Positions 41,615 to 50,052 of a stretch of DNA of 64,000 nucleotides are shown in pieces (positions within the stretch are counted from its first letter, which is position 1; each line of letters starts with the position of its first letter). Both the position numbers and the translations under genes were made by a program. The DNA comes from Lacticaseibacillus parakribbianus (lineage in GTDB: Bacteria > Bacillota > Bacilli > Lactobacillales > Lactobacillaceae), in the NCBI RefSeq assembly GCF_025490915.1, contig NZ_JANQBA010000011.1, positions 1-64,000 on the forward strand, given 5' to 3'. The notes under the pieces were generated by a model that was not told the origin of the DNA, searched no databases, and worked only from the letters and a program-made list of their open reading frames with translations.

Positions 41615-42538
41615 ATGCAATCGCTAATGAATTACTACCAGTTCAGCCGCGCGGAGTGGTCGACCTTCCACGCCCACAACTTCGCCAGCGTCTCCGATGA
41701 GGAGCTGGAGTCGCTGCGGTCTTTGAACGACACCATCAGCATGGACGACGTCAAGGCGATCTACTCGCCGCTGCGCCACCTGCTGCACATCCGCTACCGC
41801 GACTACCAACGCGCCGAGTTCAACCTCAGCCAGTTCATGGCCGCGCCGCACCACCCGCACCCGTTCATCATCGGCATCTGCGGCTCCGTGGCGGTGGGCA
41901 AAAGCACGACGGCGCGGCTCTTGCAGCTTTTGTTGGCCCGGGCCTACCCGGAAAAGCGCATCCAACTGATCACCACCGACGGCTTCTTGTACCCCAACGC
42001 CGAGCTCGAACGCCGCGGCATTTTGGACCGCAAGGGGTTTCCCGAAAGCTACGACATGGACCTCCTGATCCATTTTCTCAACAACGTCAAAAACGCCTCG
42101 GGCGTGGTGCGGGCCCCCAAGTACAGCCACCAGATCTACGACATCGTGCCCGGCGAAGAGGAGGTCATCGACCACCCCGACATCCTGATTGTCGAAGGCA
42201 TTAACGTGCTGCAGCTGCCCAGTCAGGCGCCGATCTACGTCTCCGATTACTTCGACTTCTCGCTGTACGTCGACGCCGACCCGGCCCTGATCGAGCAGTG
42301 GTACCTCGAGCGGTTCGGGATGCTGTTGGACACGGCCTTCACCGACCCGACCAACTACTACTACCAATACGCCATCGGCGACCGCCAAGACGCCTTCGCC
42401 ATGGCGCGGCAGGTCTGGAAGGACGTCAACCTGAAGAACCTCAACGAGTACATCTTGCCGACCAAAAACCGCGCGGATGTGATTCTGCACAAAACCGACA
42501 ACCACGTGATCGACCGCGTCAGCCTGCGCAAGTTCTAG
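41615..42538 (+). CDS. coaA: Pantothenate kinase, type I
   Basis: 307 residues, typical CoaA. P-loop GICGSVAVGKSTTARLLQLLL (about 88-108), substrate region TTDGFLYPNAELERRGILDRKGFPESYD, and DIVPGEEEVIDHPDILIVEGINVLQ identify it. It phosphorylates pantothenate, the first step of CoA synthesis. AACGAGGA precedes the ATG. The gene is bracketed by repeats: heptamers upstream and a duplicated terminator arm downstream. Confidence 0.97.
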   Translation: MQSLMNYYQFSRAEWSTFHAHNFASVSDEELESLRSLNDTISMDDVKAIYSPLRHLLHIRYRDYQRAEFNLSQFMAAPHHPHPFIIGICGSVAVGKSTTARLLQLLLARAYPEKRIQLITTDGFLYPNAELERRGILDRKGFPESYDMDLLIHFLNNVKNASGVVRAPKYSHQIYDIVPGEEEVIDHPDILIVEGINVLQLPSQAPIYVSDYFDFSLYVDADPALIEQWYLERFGMLLDTAFTDPTNYYYQYAIGDRQDAFAMARQVWKDVNLKNLNEYILPTKNRADVILHKTDNHVIDRVSLRKF

Positions 42539-42579
42539 CGGTCGGCGGCGACACGCGGCAGCGACAAAAAGCGGCAGAG

Positions 42580-42737
42580 GCGACACGCGACAGAGGCGGT
42601 GCGGCTTCCCGAATAGGCGGCGACACGCAATAAAGGCGGTGCGGCTTCCCGAGTAGGCGGCGACACGCGACAGAGGCGGTGCGGCTTCCCGAGTAGGCGG
42701 CGGCACACGACAGAGGCGGTGCGGCTTCCCGAATGGG
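42580..42737 (+). repeat. Four 40-bp repeats ahead of the coaA terminator
   Basis: Units start at 42580, 42620, 42660 and 42700, each 40 bp and containing AGGCGGTGCGGCTTCCCGA. The last unit supplies the 5' arm of the terminator at 42714-42754, so the first three look like tandem copies of that arm. Confidence 0.9.
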
Positions 42738-42754
42738 GAGGTCGCACCGCCTTT
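42714..42754 (+). terminator. coaA terminator
   Basis: AGGCGGTGCG-gc-TTCCC/GGGGA-ggt-CGCACCGCCT hairpin followed by TTT. Confidence 0.75.
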
Positions 42755-42875
42755 GGTGTCGGCCGCGTTGGCAACCAGTCGGCCGCGTTGGCTTTGGTGG
42801 CCCGGGGCGGCGCCGGTCGGGGTGGTGGTCTGTGCGGAGATACAATCGGTGGGGTGGTGGTCCTGGTGGCGTCGC

Positions 42876-44555
42876 TCACCAGACGGCGTTTTTGGCGTTT
42901 TGCCGCCACTGGGTGAACAGCCGGTGGCGGTAGGCGGCCTGCTTCAGCCTGGCGGGATCGATTGCCAGCTGGCGCATCATCGCGCCGCCGTCTGCAAAGT
43001 CATGGGCGGACACTCCAGCCAAAAGGTAGACGGGATGGCTCAGCGCCTCGCGCTTGGTGAGGTAGCGGTCCCAGACGGCTTGTCGCGCCGCCACCAGGTT
43101 GTCTGCGGGTGGCAGCAAGGCGGCGATTTGGGCCTGGTAGGCTGCAAACGTGAGGCGGCCGGCCTGCAGCTGGGTCGCCAGCTGGGCGACGGTCGCCGCA
43201 GCGATTGGCGGATGCTGACCGGTGGTCCGGCTGGCAGCCTGATGGCGCATGTCTACGGTCTGGGCGGATGTGTGAGCGCGTGGGGTGGCCGTCCGGTCGG
43301 TGGCGTGTTTGGGCTTGACGCCAAGGTTTTGATCGGTAACCGCGTTGCGCTTCTCACCGGCATCGTACTTACTGGCCCCAGCCTGACGCCGGGTCAGCTT
43401 GGCGATGGCGGCCACCGCCGCCGCCCGGGCCCGGCGCAGCGCCGCCACCTGGTTGGGCGCGATGGCCCGGGCCAGCCGCAGCCTGCCGGTCAGGCCGCCT
43501 TGCCAGCCCAGGCTGAGCTGCAGGCGAATCAAGGCGGCGTCGAAGGCCAGCACCACCGGCACGTGCGGCGTCAGGTGCAGGTCGCCGCTGAACGTCTCCT
43601 CATGCGCGTTGATTTTTTCCACGGCGGTGGCGGCTTCGACCGTTGCCAGCAGGCCGTCTTGCGCGTGGGTGTGGTCGTTATCGTCCAGCAACAGCGTGGT
43701 GGTGGCGCGTTGAACGGTCACCCGCAGTCGCTGGCGCTGCGGCCGCGGTCGGGTTTGCGCCAGGCTGGTGTGCAGGCTGATGCGGTAAGGCGTGAGCTGC
43801 GACGGCGCAACCGGCCGTGGATCCAGCGGCAGGGCGGTGGGCCAATTGGCGGCCGGAGTGATGGTCGCCAAAAGCGCGGCCTGGTACTGCGGGTCGCCCA
43901 GCCTGGCGGCGTCGACCTGGTACACCGGCCGGTTGTCCGGCGGCGTCGCCTGCAGCAGCCGCAGCTGGGTCGGCGCGGCGATCACCAGGTGCTCCGGCGC
44001 CACGGCGTCGAGCGCGGCGTAGACCTTGCGCATCAAGGCGATTTGGGCCTGCTGGAGGTGGGCGAGCTGTGACCGTGCCATTGGGGGCAGCACTTGGGCT
44101 TGCTCAAGCAGCTTGGTCTGGCATTCGGCGAACGATAACCGATTGTTTTGATAATCGGACAGCGTTGCCGTGAGGTTGCGACGACAAGTTACGTCCGAGA
44201 TTTGACCAAGCCAACGCGCGGTGTCGTCGACGACTTGGGCCTTTGTGCGGCGCCAGACATGCACCACCTTTTTGAAGGCGGCTGATCCCGGTAGTTCGCG
44301 CCATTGCGTCACAGTTCCGGTAACGCTCAAAGTGTCACCGGTTCGCCACAGCAGCCCGAGTTGGGCAAGCTCAGGTTTGAACGCCAGGTAAGCGGGGACT
44401 GACCCGAAAAAGTGGCTGGTTCCGTCGGCAAGCGTTAGTGCGGACAATGTGACCGCGAGCCACCGGCGCCGAATTGGAGACAGTGACGTTGTAAGTAAGG
44501 TCCCAGAGAAACTGCCGGTGATTGTGGTGGTGAGCTGAAGCGCGTGCAGCGGCAT
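42876..44555 (-). CDS. Large protein of unknown function
   Basis: 559 residues; AAGGTG before the ATG and promoter TTACAA-16-TATACT upstream. It is not secreted and has no membrane helix. The N-terminal part (about 1-90) looks like an OB-like beta domain (SLSPIRRRWLAVTLSALTLADGTSH, DTLSVTGTVTQWRELPG). The middle is Ala/Gln/Arg-rich with putative helical segments. The C-terminal region contains QAVWDRYLTKREALSHPVYLLAGVSAHDFADGGAMM. I do not recognise any family. A helicase-like or DNA-associated accessory role is conceivable from the OB-like N-terminus but unproven. Confidence 0.6.
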   Translation of the reverse strand: MPLHALQLTTTITGSFSGTLLTTSLSPIRRRWLAVTLSALTLADGTSHFFGSVPAYLAFKPELAQLGLLWRTGDTLSVTGTVTQWRELPGSAAFKKVVHVWRRTKAQVVDDTARWLGQISDVTCRRNLTATLSDYQNNRLSFAECQTKLLEQAQVLPPMARSQLAHLQQAQIALMRKVYAALDAVAPEHLVIAAPTQLRLLQATPPDNRPVYQVDAARLGDPQYQAALLATITPAANWPTALPLDPRPVAPSQLTPYRISLHTSLAQTRPRPQRQRLRVTVQRATTTLLLDDNDHTHAQDGLLATVEAATAVEKINAHEETFSGDLHLTPHVPVVLAFDAALIRLQLSLGWQGGLTGRLRLARAIAPNQVAALRRARAAAVAAIAKLTRRQAGASKYDAGEKRNAVTDQNLGVKPKHATDRTATPRAHTSAQTVDMRHQAASRTTGQHPPIAAATVAQLATQLQAGRLTFAAYQAQIAALLPPADNLVAARQAVWDRYLTKREALSHPVYLLAGVSAHDFADGGAMMRQLAIDPARLKQAAYRHRLFTQWRQNAKNAVW

Positions 44556-44582
44556 CGAGACACCTTCTTTCCCGTTTCCGCT

Positions 44583-44610
44583 AGTATAATCGTGACGGCA
44601 CGATTTGTAA
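44583..44610 (-). promoter_or_regulatory. Promoter of the 559-residue protein gene
   Basis: Minus strand TTACAA (44610-44605), 16-nt spacer, TATACT (44588-44583), about 30 bp before the ATG. Confidence 0.65.
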
Positions 44611-44644
44611 CGAAATCTGCCTGCGCCGCAACTGAGCGTAAAAT

Positions 44645-44673
44645 TTGACGGGTAAAAAGACAGGGCTTACACT
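44645..44673 (+). promoter_or_regulatory. Promoter of structured RNA copy B
   Basis: TTGACG (44645-44650), 17-nt spacer ending CAGGGCT, TACACT (44668-44673); identical boxes to copy A. Confidence 0.85.
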
Positions 44674-44679
44674 GAACTT

Positions 44680-45084
44680 GGATGATTATTCTAGGACAGG
44701 GAGGCGGCCAAAGGCCTTGGTCGTTGCGTGTCCACTGCCCATGGGGAACGGTCCGGGACATAAGCATTCCCAGTACCCCGCTCATACCAAGCCGAATCTG
44801 GCTTTCAACACACGTGTTTTCGCGTAACGGCGCCCACCTGCGGGCCCGAATACCAGGGTTGGACCTCCACCCACCGGCTGTTTAGTGTACTGCCCACTCG
44901 CTTGCGAGGTAGCTGCGGCGGTGCATTGACCGGTGGCTTGAACCACTCGCACGCAAGTCGCACCACGCCACTTGCGGCAACCAAGATTCTCGCAACCAAG
45001 CAACAAAAAAACACCGAGGCTGCCGCGGGTGTACCCCGCGGTGGCTTCGGCGCGTCCGGCGCCGGCGATTCTGCCGGCGCTTTT
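44680..45084 (+). ncRNA. Structured RNA of about 405 nt, copy B
   Basis: Starts after the promoter at 44645-44673 and ends at a perfect terminator (GCGCCGGC 45059-45066, loop GATTCT, complement 45073-45080, TTTT). It aligns with copy A from GATGATTATTCTAGGAC through GGACATAAGCATTCCCAGTA to GAGGTAGCTGCGGCGGTGCA and CCGGTGGCTTGA, then diverges for about 80 nt and converges again on GGTGGCTTCGGCGCG before the terminator. Helix-forming segments differ from copy A in paired positions. A second hairpin at about 45014-45050 may end minus-strand transcription of the gene at 45136. Role unknown. Confidence 0.8.
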
Positions 45085-45135
45085 GGTCTGCGCAACAAAA
45101 AAGCGGCGGGTCATCGGTGGCCCGTCGCTTCTGCG

Positions 45136-45291
45136 TTAGCAGGGAATGATGAAGAAAATGAACAGTGGCGCAATCATCGCCAGCATCCCGACGGCCAAGG
45201 CGACCTTGGCCAGCCGGCCGCGGTGCGTGGCCAGACCGAACACCGCAAGGCCCAGGACCAAAATGCCGGTGATTGTGAAAGGTAAGAACAT
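45136..45291 (-). CDS. 51-residue two-helix membrane protein
   Basis: ATG at 45291 with GGAGG 8 nt upstream. The product MFLPFTITGILVLGLAVFGL is followed by a basic turn ATHRGRLAK and a second helix VALAVGMLAMIAPLFIFFII, ending in PC. A longer frame reaching 45456 lacks a ribosome binding site. Function unknown. Convergent with RNA copy B. Confidence 0.75.
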   Translation of the reverse strand: MFLPFTITGILVLGLAVFGLATHRGRLAKVALAVGMLAMIAPLFIFFIIPC

Positions 45292-45575
45292 GTTGGACCT
45301 CCTGACTGGCGGGCAAGGGCGCCCACGTGACTTGTTGCCCCTAGTATAAGCCCGGACTGACGGTCGTGGCGCCTCCCAGGCCGCGGCTTGAGCAAAGCTT
45401 AACAAGTTGCGCCGCCGCGGCCGCCGCCATTCACGACTCGGTGACGGGAGGCCCAAGCGCTGCGGTCACCACGCCGCCGGCCGGGCGGCCAAGCAGCGCA
45501 AGCAACCCTGCAACCGGGCACGGTTCGCCAATTCTGGACTTTTTCACCCACGACCGGCCGCCTTGCCACCGCCCC

Positions 45576-45719
45576 GGTTCGCGAATCCCGGCATATCCCG
45601 ACGGCCACGCTCCGGTTCGCGAATCCCGGCAAATCCCGGCGGCTCCGGTTCGCGAATCCCGGCAAATCCCGGCGGCTCCGGTTCGCGAATCCCGGCATAT
45701 CCCAGCGGCCACGCCCTGG
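45576..45719. repeat. Interspersed repeats upstream of guaA
   Basis: GGTTCGCGAATCCCGGCA recurs at 45576, 45614, 45647 and 45680 with spacings of 38, 33 and 33 bp and a partial fifth near 45719. Units alternate between CAAATCCCGGCGG and CATATCCC linkers. No coding capacity is convincing; the remainder of 45292-45797 has no gene. Confidence 0.85.
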
Positions 45720-45797
45720 TTTGCCGGCCAGCTCCGGACAATGGCGCGAACTGCCGCGGCGATGGTCGCGATTTCCCTCATCTAAGCCCGGCAACGG

Positions 45798-45826
45798 TTG
45801 ACCTTGCCGGCACTTTTCAGTATCAT
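45798..45826 (+). promoter_or_regulatory. guaA promoter
   Basis: TTGACC (45798-45803), 17-nt spacer, TATCAT (45821-45826), 34 bp before the GTG start. No purine riboswitch was recognised in the short leader. Confidence 0.65.
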
Positions 45827-45859
45827 TGATATAATTCAAATAAGGAGCGTGGCATAAAC

Positions 45860-47410
45860 GTGGCTAAGACGACCCAGGACTATGACCAGATCATCGTTCT
45901 CGATTACGGCAGTCAGTACAACCAATTGATCACGCGGCGCATTCGCGAGTTCGGCATCTACTCCGAGCTCAAGCCGCACAGTATTTCCGCTCAAGAAGTG
46001 CGTGATATCGCGCCGAAGGGGATTATTTTCTCCGGCGGACCGAACTCCGTGTACGATGAAGGGGCGCTCGACGTCGACCCCGAGATTTTCGAGCTGGGCA
46101 TTCCGATTCTGGGCGTGTGCTACGGCATGCAGCTGATGGCGCAGCGCCTCGGCGGCCGCGTTGAATCCGCCAAAAACCGCGAGTACGGCAAGGTCGACAT
46201 CAAGGTGACCGACGATTCCGCCAAGCTCTTCCAAGACCTGCCGGCCGAGCAAACCGTGTGGATGAGCCACGGCGACCTGGTTCGCGCGGTGCCGGAGGGC
46301 TTCCGCGTCACCGCCACCTCCGACAACTGCCCGATTTCCGCCATGGACGACGATGTCCGCAAGTTCTACGGCATCCAGTTCCACGCCGAGGTGCAGCACA
46401 CCCGCTACGGCCACGAAATCCTGCACCATTTTGCCTTCGACATCTGCCACGCGACCGCCAACTGGAACATGGGCGACTTCATCGAGCAGCAGGTGACCGC
46501 GATTCGCCAGGAAGTCGGGGACAAAAAGGTCCTGCTAGGCCTCTCCGGCGGCGTGGACTCATCCGTCGTTGCCGTACTTTTGAACAAGGCCATCGGCTCC
46601 CAGCTCACCGCCGTCTTCGTCGACCACGGTCTGCTGCGCAAGAACGAGGCCGACCAGGTGATGGCCGCCTTGTCCCGCGACCTCGGCGTCAACATCATCA
46701 AGGTCGACGCCGCCGACCGCTTCCTCGGCGACCTGAAGGGTGTGACCGACCCCGAGCAAAAACGCAAGATCATCGGCCGCGACTTCATCGAAGTTTTCAA
46801 TGAAGAGGCCCGCAAGCTCGACGGCATCGAGTACCTCGCCCAGGGCACGCTGTACACCGACGTGGTCGAGTCCGGCACCGACACCGCTCAGACCATCAAG
46901 TCCCACCACAACGTCGGCGGCCTGCCCAAGGACCTGAAATTCAAGCTGATCGAGCCTTTGAACAAGCTGTTCAAGGACGAGGCGCGTGAGCTCGGCGAAC
47001 GCCTGGGCATCCCGCACGAACTCGTGTGGCGCCAGCCGTTCCCGGGCCCGGGCCTCGGCATCCGCGTCCTCGGTGAGGTCACGGAAGACAAGCTCGAGAT
47101 CGTCCGCGAATCCGACTGGGTCCTGCGCGACGAGATCAAAAAGGCGGGCCTGGACGAAAGCATCTGGCAGTACTTCACCGTGCTCCCAGGCTTCCGCAGC
47201 GTCGGCGTGATGGGCGACGGCCGCACCTACGACTACACCATCGCAATCCGCGCCATCACCAGCATCGACGGCATGACCGCCGACTTCGCCCGCATCGACT
47301 GGGAAGTGCTCCAAAAGATCTCCGCCCGCATCGTCAACGAGGTCGGGCACATCAACCGCGTGGTTTACGACATCACGAGCAAGCCGCCGGCAACGGTTGA
47401 ATGGGAATAA
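45860..47410 (+). CDS. guaA: GMP synthase (glutamine-hydrolysing)
   Basis: 516 residues from a GTG at 45860 with AAGGAG upstream. The glutaminase domain has [11 protein letters not shown] (nucleophile Cys) and the catalytic His/Glu in FHAEVQHT; the ATP-pyrophosphatase domain has [15 protein letters not shown]; the C-terminal dimerisation domain has [16 protein letters not shown]. It aminates XMP to GMP. The 3' end of guaA is a known integration hotspot for mobile elements in Firmicutes; the low-GC island begins just downstream, supporting that use here. Confidence 0.98.
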   Translation: MAKTTQDYDQIIVLDYGSQYNQLITRRIREFGIYSELKPHSISAQEVRDIAPKGIIFSGGPNSVYDEGALDVDPEIFELGIPILGVCYGMQLMAQRLGGRVESAKNREYGKVDIKVTDDSAKLFQDLPAEQTVWMSHGDLVRAVPEGFRVTATSDNCPISAMDDDVRKFYGIQFHAEVQHTRYGHEILHHFAFDICHATANWNMGDFIEQQVTAIRQEVGDKKVLLGLSGGVDSSVVAVLLNKAIGSQLTAVFVDHGLLRKNEADQVMAALSRDLGVNIIKVDAADRFLGDLKGVTDPEQKRKIIGRDFIEVFNEEARKLDGIEYLAQGTLYTDVVESGTDTAQTIKSHHNVGGLPKDLKFKLIEPLNKLFKDEARELGERLGIPHELVWRQPFPGPGLGIRVLGEVTEDKLEIVRESDWVLRDEIKKAGLDESIWQYFTVLPGFRSVGVMGDGRTYDYTIAIRAITSIDGMTADFARIDWEVLQKISARIVNEVGHINRVVYDITSKPPATVEWE

Positions 47411-47477
47411 AAGGTACATGTAAATTGAACCCGGAATGTTGATTTAACGGCATTTTCGGAAGATACAAAGGATACGA

Positions 47478-47555
47478 TTGGCGGGGAAATTGTTACGTTC
47501 CCCGCCAAAATCCCCGCCAAGTTTGGGCCGAATGAGGGCTGAGTTGGCGGGGATT
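47478..47555. repeat. Four GGCGGGGA boxes in two inverted pairs after guaA
   Basis: GGCGGGGA at 47480 and 47546, complement TCCCCGCC at 47499 and 47511. The outer pair forms AATCCCCGCCAA/TTGGCGGGGATT (12 bp perfect) and the left pair TTGGCGGGGAA/TTCCCCGCCAA (11 bp). They lie at the guaA/island border and could be terminators, integrase arm sites or both. Confidence 0.8.
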
Positions 47556-47617
47556 CTTTATTTCTCTTAGAGTCTAATTCGGTGGTACGGTGATGTTGAA
47601 ATCCAATGAAAAGTACG

Positions 47618-47646
47618 TTGAACCATTGGTCAATATCGACGATAAT
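47618..47646 (+). promoter_or_regulatory. CBASS operon promoter
   Basis: TTGAAC (47618-47623), 17-nt spacer, GATAAT (47641-47646). Confidence 0.6.
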
Positions 47647-47707
47647 TGTCTCAGAGGAAGCAATGCTAGATTGTGAATGTAGAACGAAAATCAGAGGGGA
47701 TAAATAG

Positions 47708-48427
47708 ATGCCGATTTTTCTTTCGGGAGCGTGGGGGATTATTAGTAGTATTTGTGTGAATCTGATAGTAGCTGGATTGACCACGGTCTGGTTTAACAGA
47801 CGTCGGTTACAGATATGGCTTCAATCCACAGTAAGATACAATAAACTCATTCGAGTAAGCGCAGCCTACTTGTTTCGGATTCAAGTTGATGGAGAGTACA
47901 TCTTGATGCCAGGTAAACACATTGAACAATATCAACCGGTTGGTGGAGTGTATAAGACGTTCTCAAGTTTTGACGAAAAGAAGAGTGAGTGGCAAATTCA
48001 GGCGGAACCGGGCCAAAGATTCTATGAGCAAAGTGACCTTCGAATTAAAATTAAAGGGAAATATCTTGGTAAATTTTTGTCTTGGTTTGAAAGTGAGAAA
48101 AATCGGGAAGTTACAGTCCAACGAGAAATTATCGAAGAACTTATTGAAACTGGCATTTTAGACTATGCCGACTTGGCACAGATGGAAATTGAATTTTTGC
48201 GACGAACGAAACTGCCAATTTCACATTCTGTATACTTTGACGCTGATGAGCTTCATATTTTTGATATATATGAACTGAATCTGACGGCAGTTATCAAGCA
48301 AAAAATTTTACAAGCAGTTGGAGCTGGAAGCCTTATGAAAATTACTGAGGATCAGATAAGAAAGCAGAATCTTGTAATCAATGGAAAATCTTTCAGTATT
48401 GGTGCCCATACTGAATATATTTTGTGA
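47708..48427 (+). CDS. CBASS effector: transmembrane-NUDIX protein (SMODS-associated NUDIX)
   Basis: 239 residues, AGAGGGG 8 nt before the ATG. One membrane helix at about 8-27 (GIISSICVNLIVAGLTTVWF) precedes a degenerate NUDIX domain: MPGKHIEQYQPVGGVYK and the Nudix-box-like REVTVQREIIEELIETG (about 137-153). This is the TM-NUDIX architecture known as an effector next to CD-NTases (Sa_NUDIX; called Cap16 in some nomenclature). In such systems the effector is activated by a cyclic oligonucleotide made during phage infection and is thought to kill the cell by membrane disruption. The neighbouring CD-NTase starts 10 bp later. Confidence 0.85.
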   Translation: MPIFLSGAWGIISSICVNLIVAGLTTVWFNRRRLQIWLQSTVRYNKLIRVSAAYLFRIQVDGEYILMPGKHIEQYQPVGGVYKTFSSFDEKKSEWQIQAEPGQRFYEQSDLRIKIKGKYLGKFLSWFESEKNREVTVQREIIEELIETGILDYADLAQMEIEFLRRTKLPISHSVYFDADELHIFDIYELNLTAVIKQKILQAVGAGSLMKITEDQIRKQNLVINGKSFSIGAHTEYIL

Positions 48428-48436
48428 GGAGATCAA

Positions 48437-49951
48437 ATGCCTAATTCGTTAACTTTTTCAAAGGAGTTGCAGAGAACTCTTGCTGATATTGAAATCCCAG
48501 AAGATGCATATAAACGGGCTGAACAGAGTTACCGATCATTATCTGAATGGTTGGTGAGGGACAACTCTAGAATCAAGCGGTACAACCTTGATATCTTCCT
48601 CCAAGGTTCAATCAAACTTGGAACGGCGGTGAGGCCAGTTACTGAGGATGGAAGCTATGATGTGGACGTCGTATGTGTACTGCAAGAGGAGTCGATAAAT
48701 AAGATTTCGCAAGCGGACCTGAAACATAAACTTGGTATCGAAATAAAGGACTATGTTGCTTCAAAGCGAATCAAGGAGAAAGCTAAAGACGGGAAACGAT
48801 GCTGGACACTTTTGTATCAAGATAGCTACAATTTCCACATTGATGTACTTGTCGCGGTTCCCTCCAGAAAGAGATATCCAGAAATTGTTGATTCTTATCA
48901 ACTGAGGAAAATTGTTAGTGATGCGGATAGTTCAGGTATTAACATCACAGATAAGCGGCATCCTCATTATTATCAAATTGCAAATGATTGGAACCTTAGT
49001 AATCCAAAAGGATATTATCAGTGGTTCCAAAATGTATCAAAGTTTTATGAAATGAGAAAGTCGATGGCGTTTGAAAACCAGGAGTCAATTGAAAAGATTC
49101 CAGCGTATCGAGTAAAGACACCATTGCAACGTTTCGTACAACTGTTAAAACGACATGCTGAAGTAATGTTTGATGGAAGAATGGAGTACTGTCCGACATC
49201 AATTATTATTACAACTCTTGCCGCCCACGCTTATTTGGACTTAGAAAAAGTTGAGCATCACAATCTGGACAGTTTACTTCGAGAAATCATCAAGATAATG
49301 CCGAAGTACATCATTCATGATTCTTCTGAGAAAATTGAGATACTAAATCCTGTCAATCCAAATGAAAACTTTGCAGATAAATGGTCAGAAGAACCTCGTT
49401 ATTTTTCAGCGTTTCAAGATTGGCATAAGCAGCTTCTTAAAGACTTCGGAATAGGCTCTCAATCTCAAAATGATGATTTGAATCACATTGAAGTTCGCAA
49501 ATCGATGGGACTTGATTTTAAAGTGCAATCTTCGGCGCAACGTGAGCAATTTCTGAATTATCTGCCATATCATCAAGCACTTAGATGGCCTATTATTGGT
49601 GAAAGAAAAATTCAAATATCCGTCGAAGACTACACGAATAAATTTATGCCCGTTCCAATTGGCGACGCGCAGAGAGTCTTAGTTAATAGATCGATTCGAT
49701 TTCGTGTTAATGATGTTATTAGTTCTAGTCAGAATATCTACTGGCAAGTTACGAATACTGGTGCTGAGGCGAAATATGCGGGTGATTTGAGAGGTGAATT
49801 TCAGGCGGCCAGTCGAGACGGCGGTTCATACTTTCGAATGGAAAGCACGCGATACGTGGGACAACATTACGTTCAGGCATTTTTAATTGAAAATGGTAAA
49901 TGCGTTGGTAAGTCAGCACCGTTTCAAGTCAATATTGTACGAAGTATTTGA
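48437..49951 (+). CDS. CBASS cyclic-oligonucleotide synthase (CD-NTase, SMODS) with AGS-C domain
   Basis: 504 residues, AGGAG before the ATG. The nucleotidyltransferase core shows LQGSIKLGTAVRP (GS motif), YDVDVVCVL with two metal-binding Asp, and the third Asp in FHIDVLVAV. A helical OAS1-C-like region follows (VKTPLQRFVQLLKRHAEVMF). The last ~100 residues (RVLVNRSIRFRVNDVISSSQ, IYWQVTNTGAEA, LRGEFQ, RYVGQHYVQAF, CVGKSAPFQVNI) match the AGS-C sensor domain fused to some CD-NTases. No Cap2/Cap3 or HORMA genes are present, so this is a minimal type I CBASS. Product nucleotide cannot be predicted. Confidence 0.92.
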   Translation: MPNSLTFSKELQRTLADIEIPEDAYKRAEQSYRSLSEWLVRDNSRIKRYNLDIFLQGSIKLGTAVRPVTEDGSYDVDVVCVLQEESINKISQADLKHKLGIEIKDYVASKRIKEKAKDGKRCWTLLYQDSYNFHIDVLVAVPSRKRYPEIVDSYQLRKIVSDADSSGINITDKRHPHYYQIANDWNLSNPKGYYQWFQNVSKFYEMRKSMAFENQESIEKIPAYRVKTPLQRFVQLLKRHAEVMFDGRMEYCPTSIIITTLAAHAYLDLEKVEHHNLDSLLREIIKIMPKYIIHDSSEKIEILNPVNPNENFADKWSEEPRYFSAFQDWHKQLLKDFGIGSQSQNDDLNHIEVRKSMGLDFKVQSSAQREQFLNYLPYHQALRWPIIGERKIQISVEDYTNKFMPVPIGDAQRVLVNRSIRFRVNDVISSSQNIYWQVTNTGAEAKYAGDLRGEFQAASRDGGSYFRMESTRYVGQHYVQAFLIENGKCVGKSAPFQVNIVRSI

Positions 49952-50052
49952 AACTCATGTTGAGTAGAGGTATCAATAGCGAGTTAAAATTGTCAGTTGG
50001 ATAATATTAGAGCCGGAGAGTTAATTACAAAAATGAAAGCGAGAATCTCTCA

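Noticed and set aside
45431-45781. FAGIREPEP-repeat frame upstream of guaA
   Set aside because: Translation of the intergenic repeat; all frames are repetitive.
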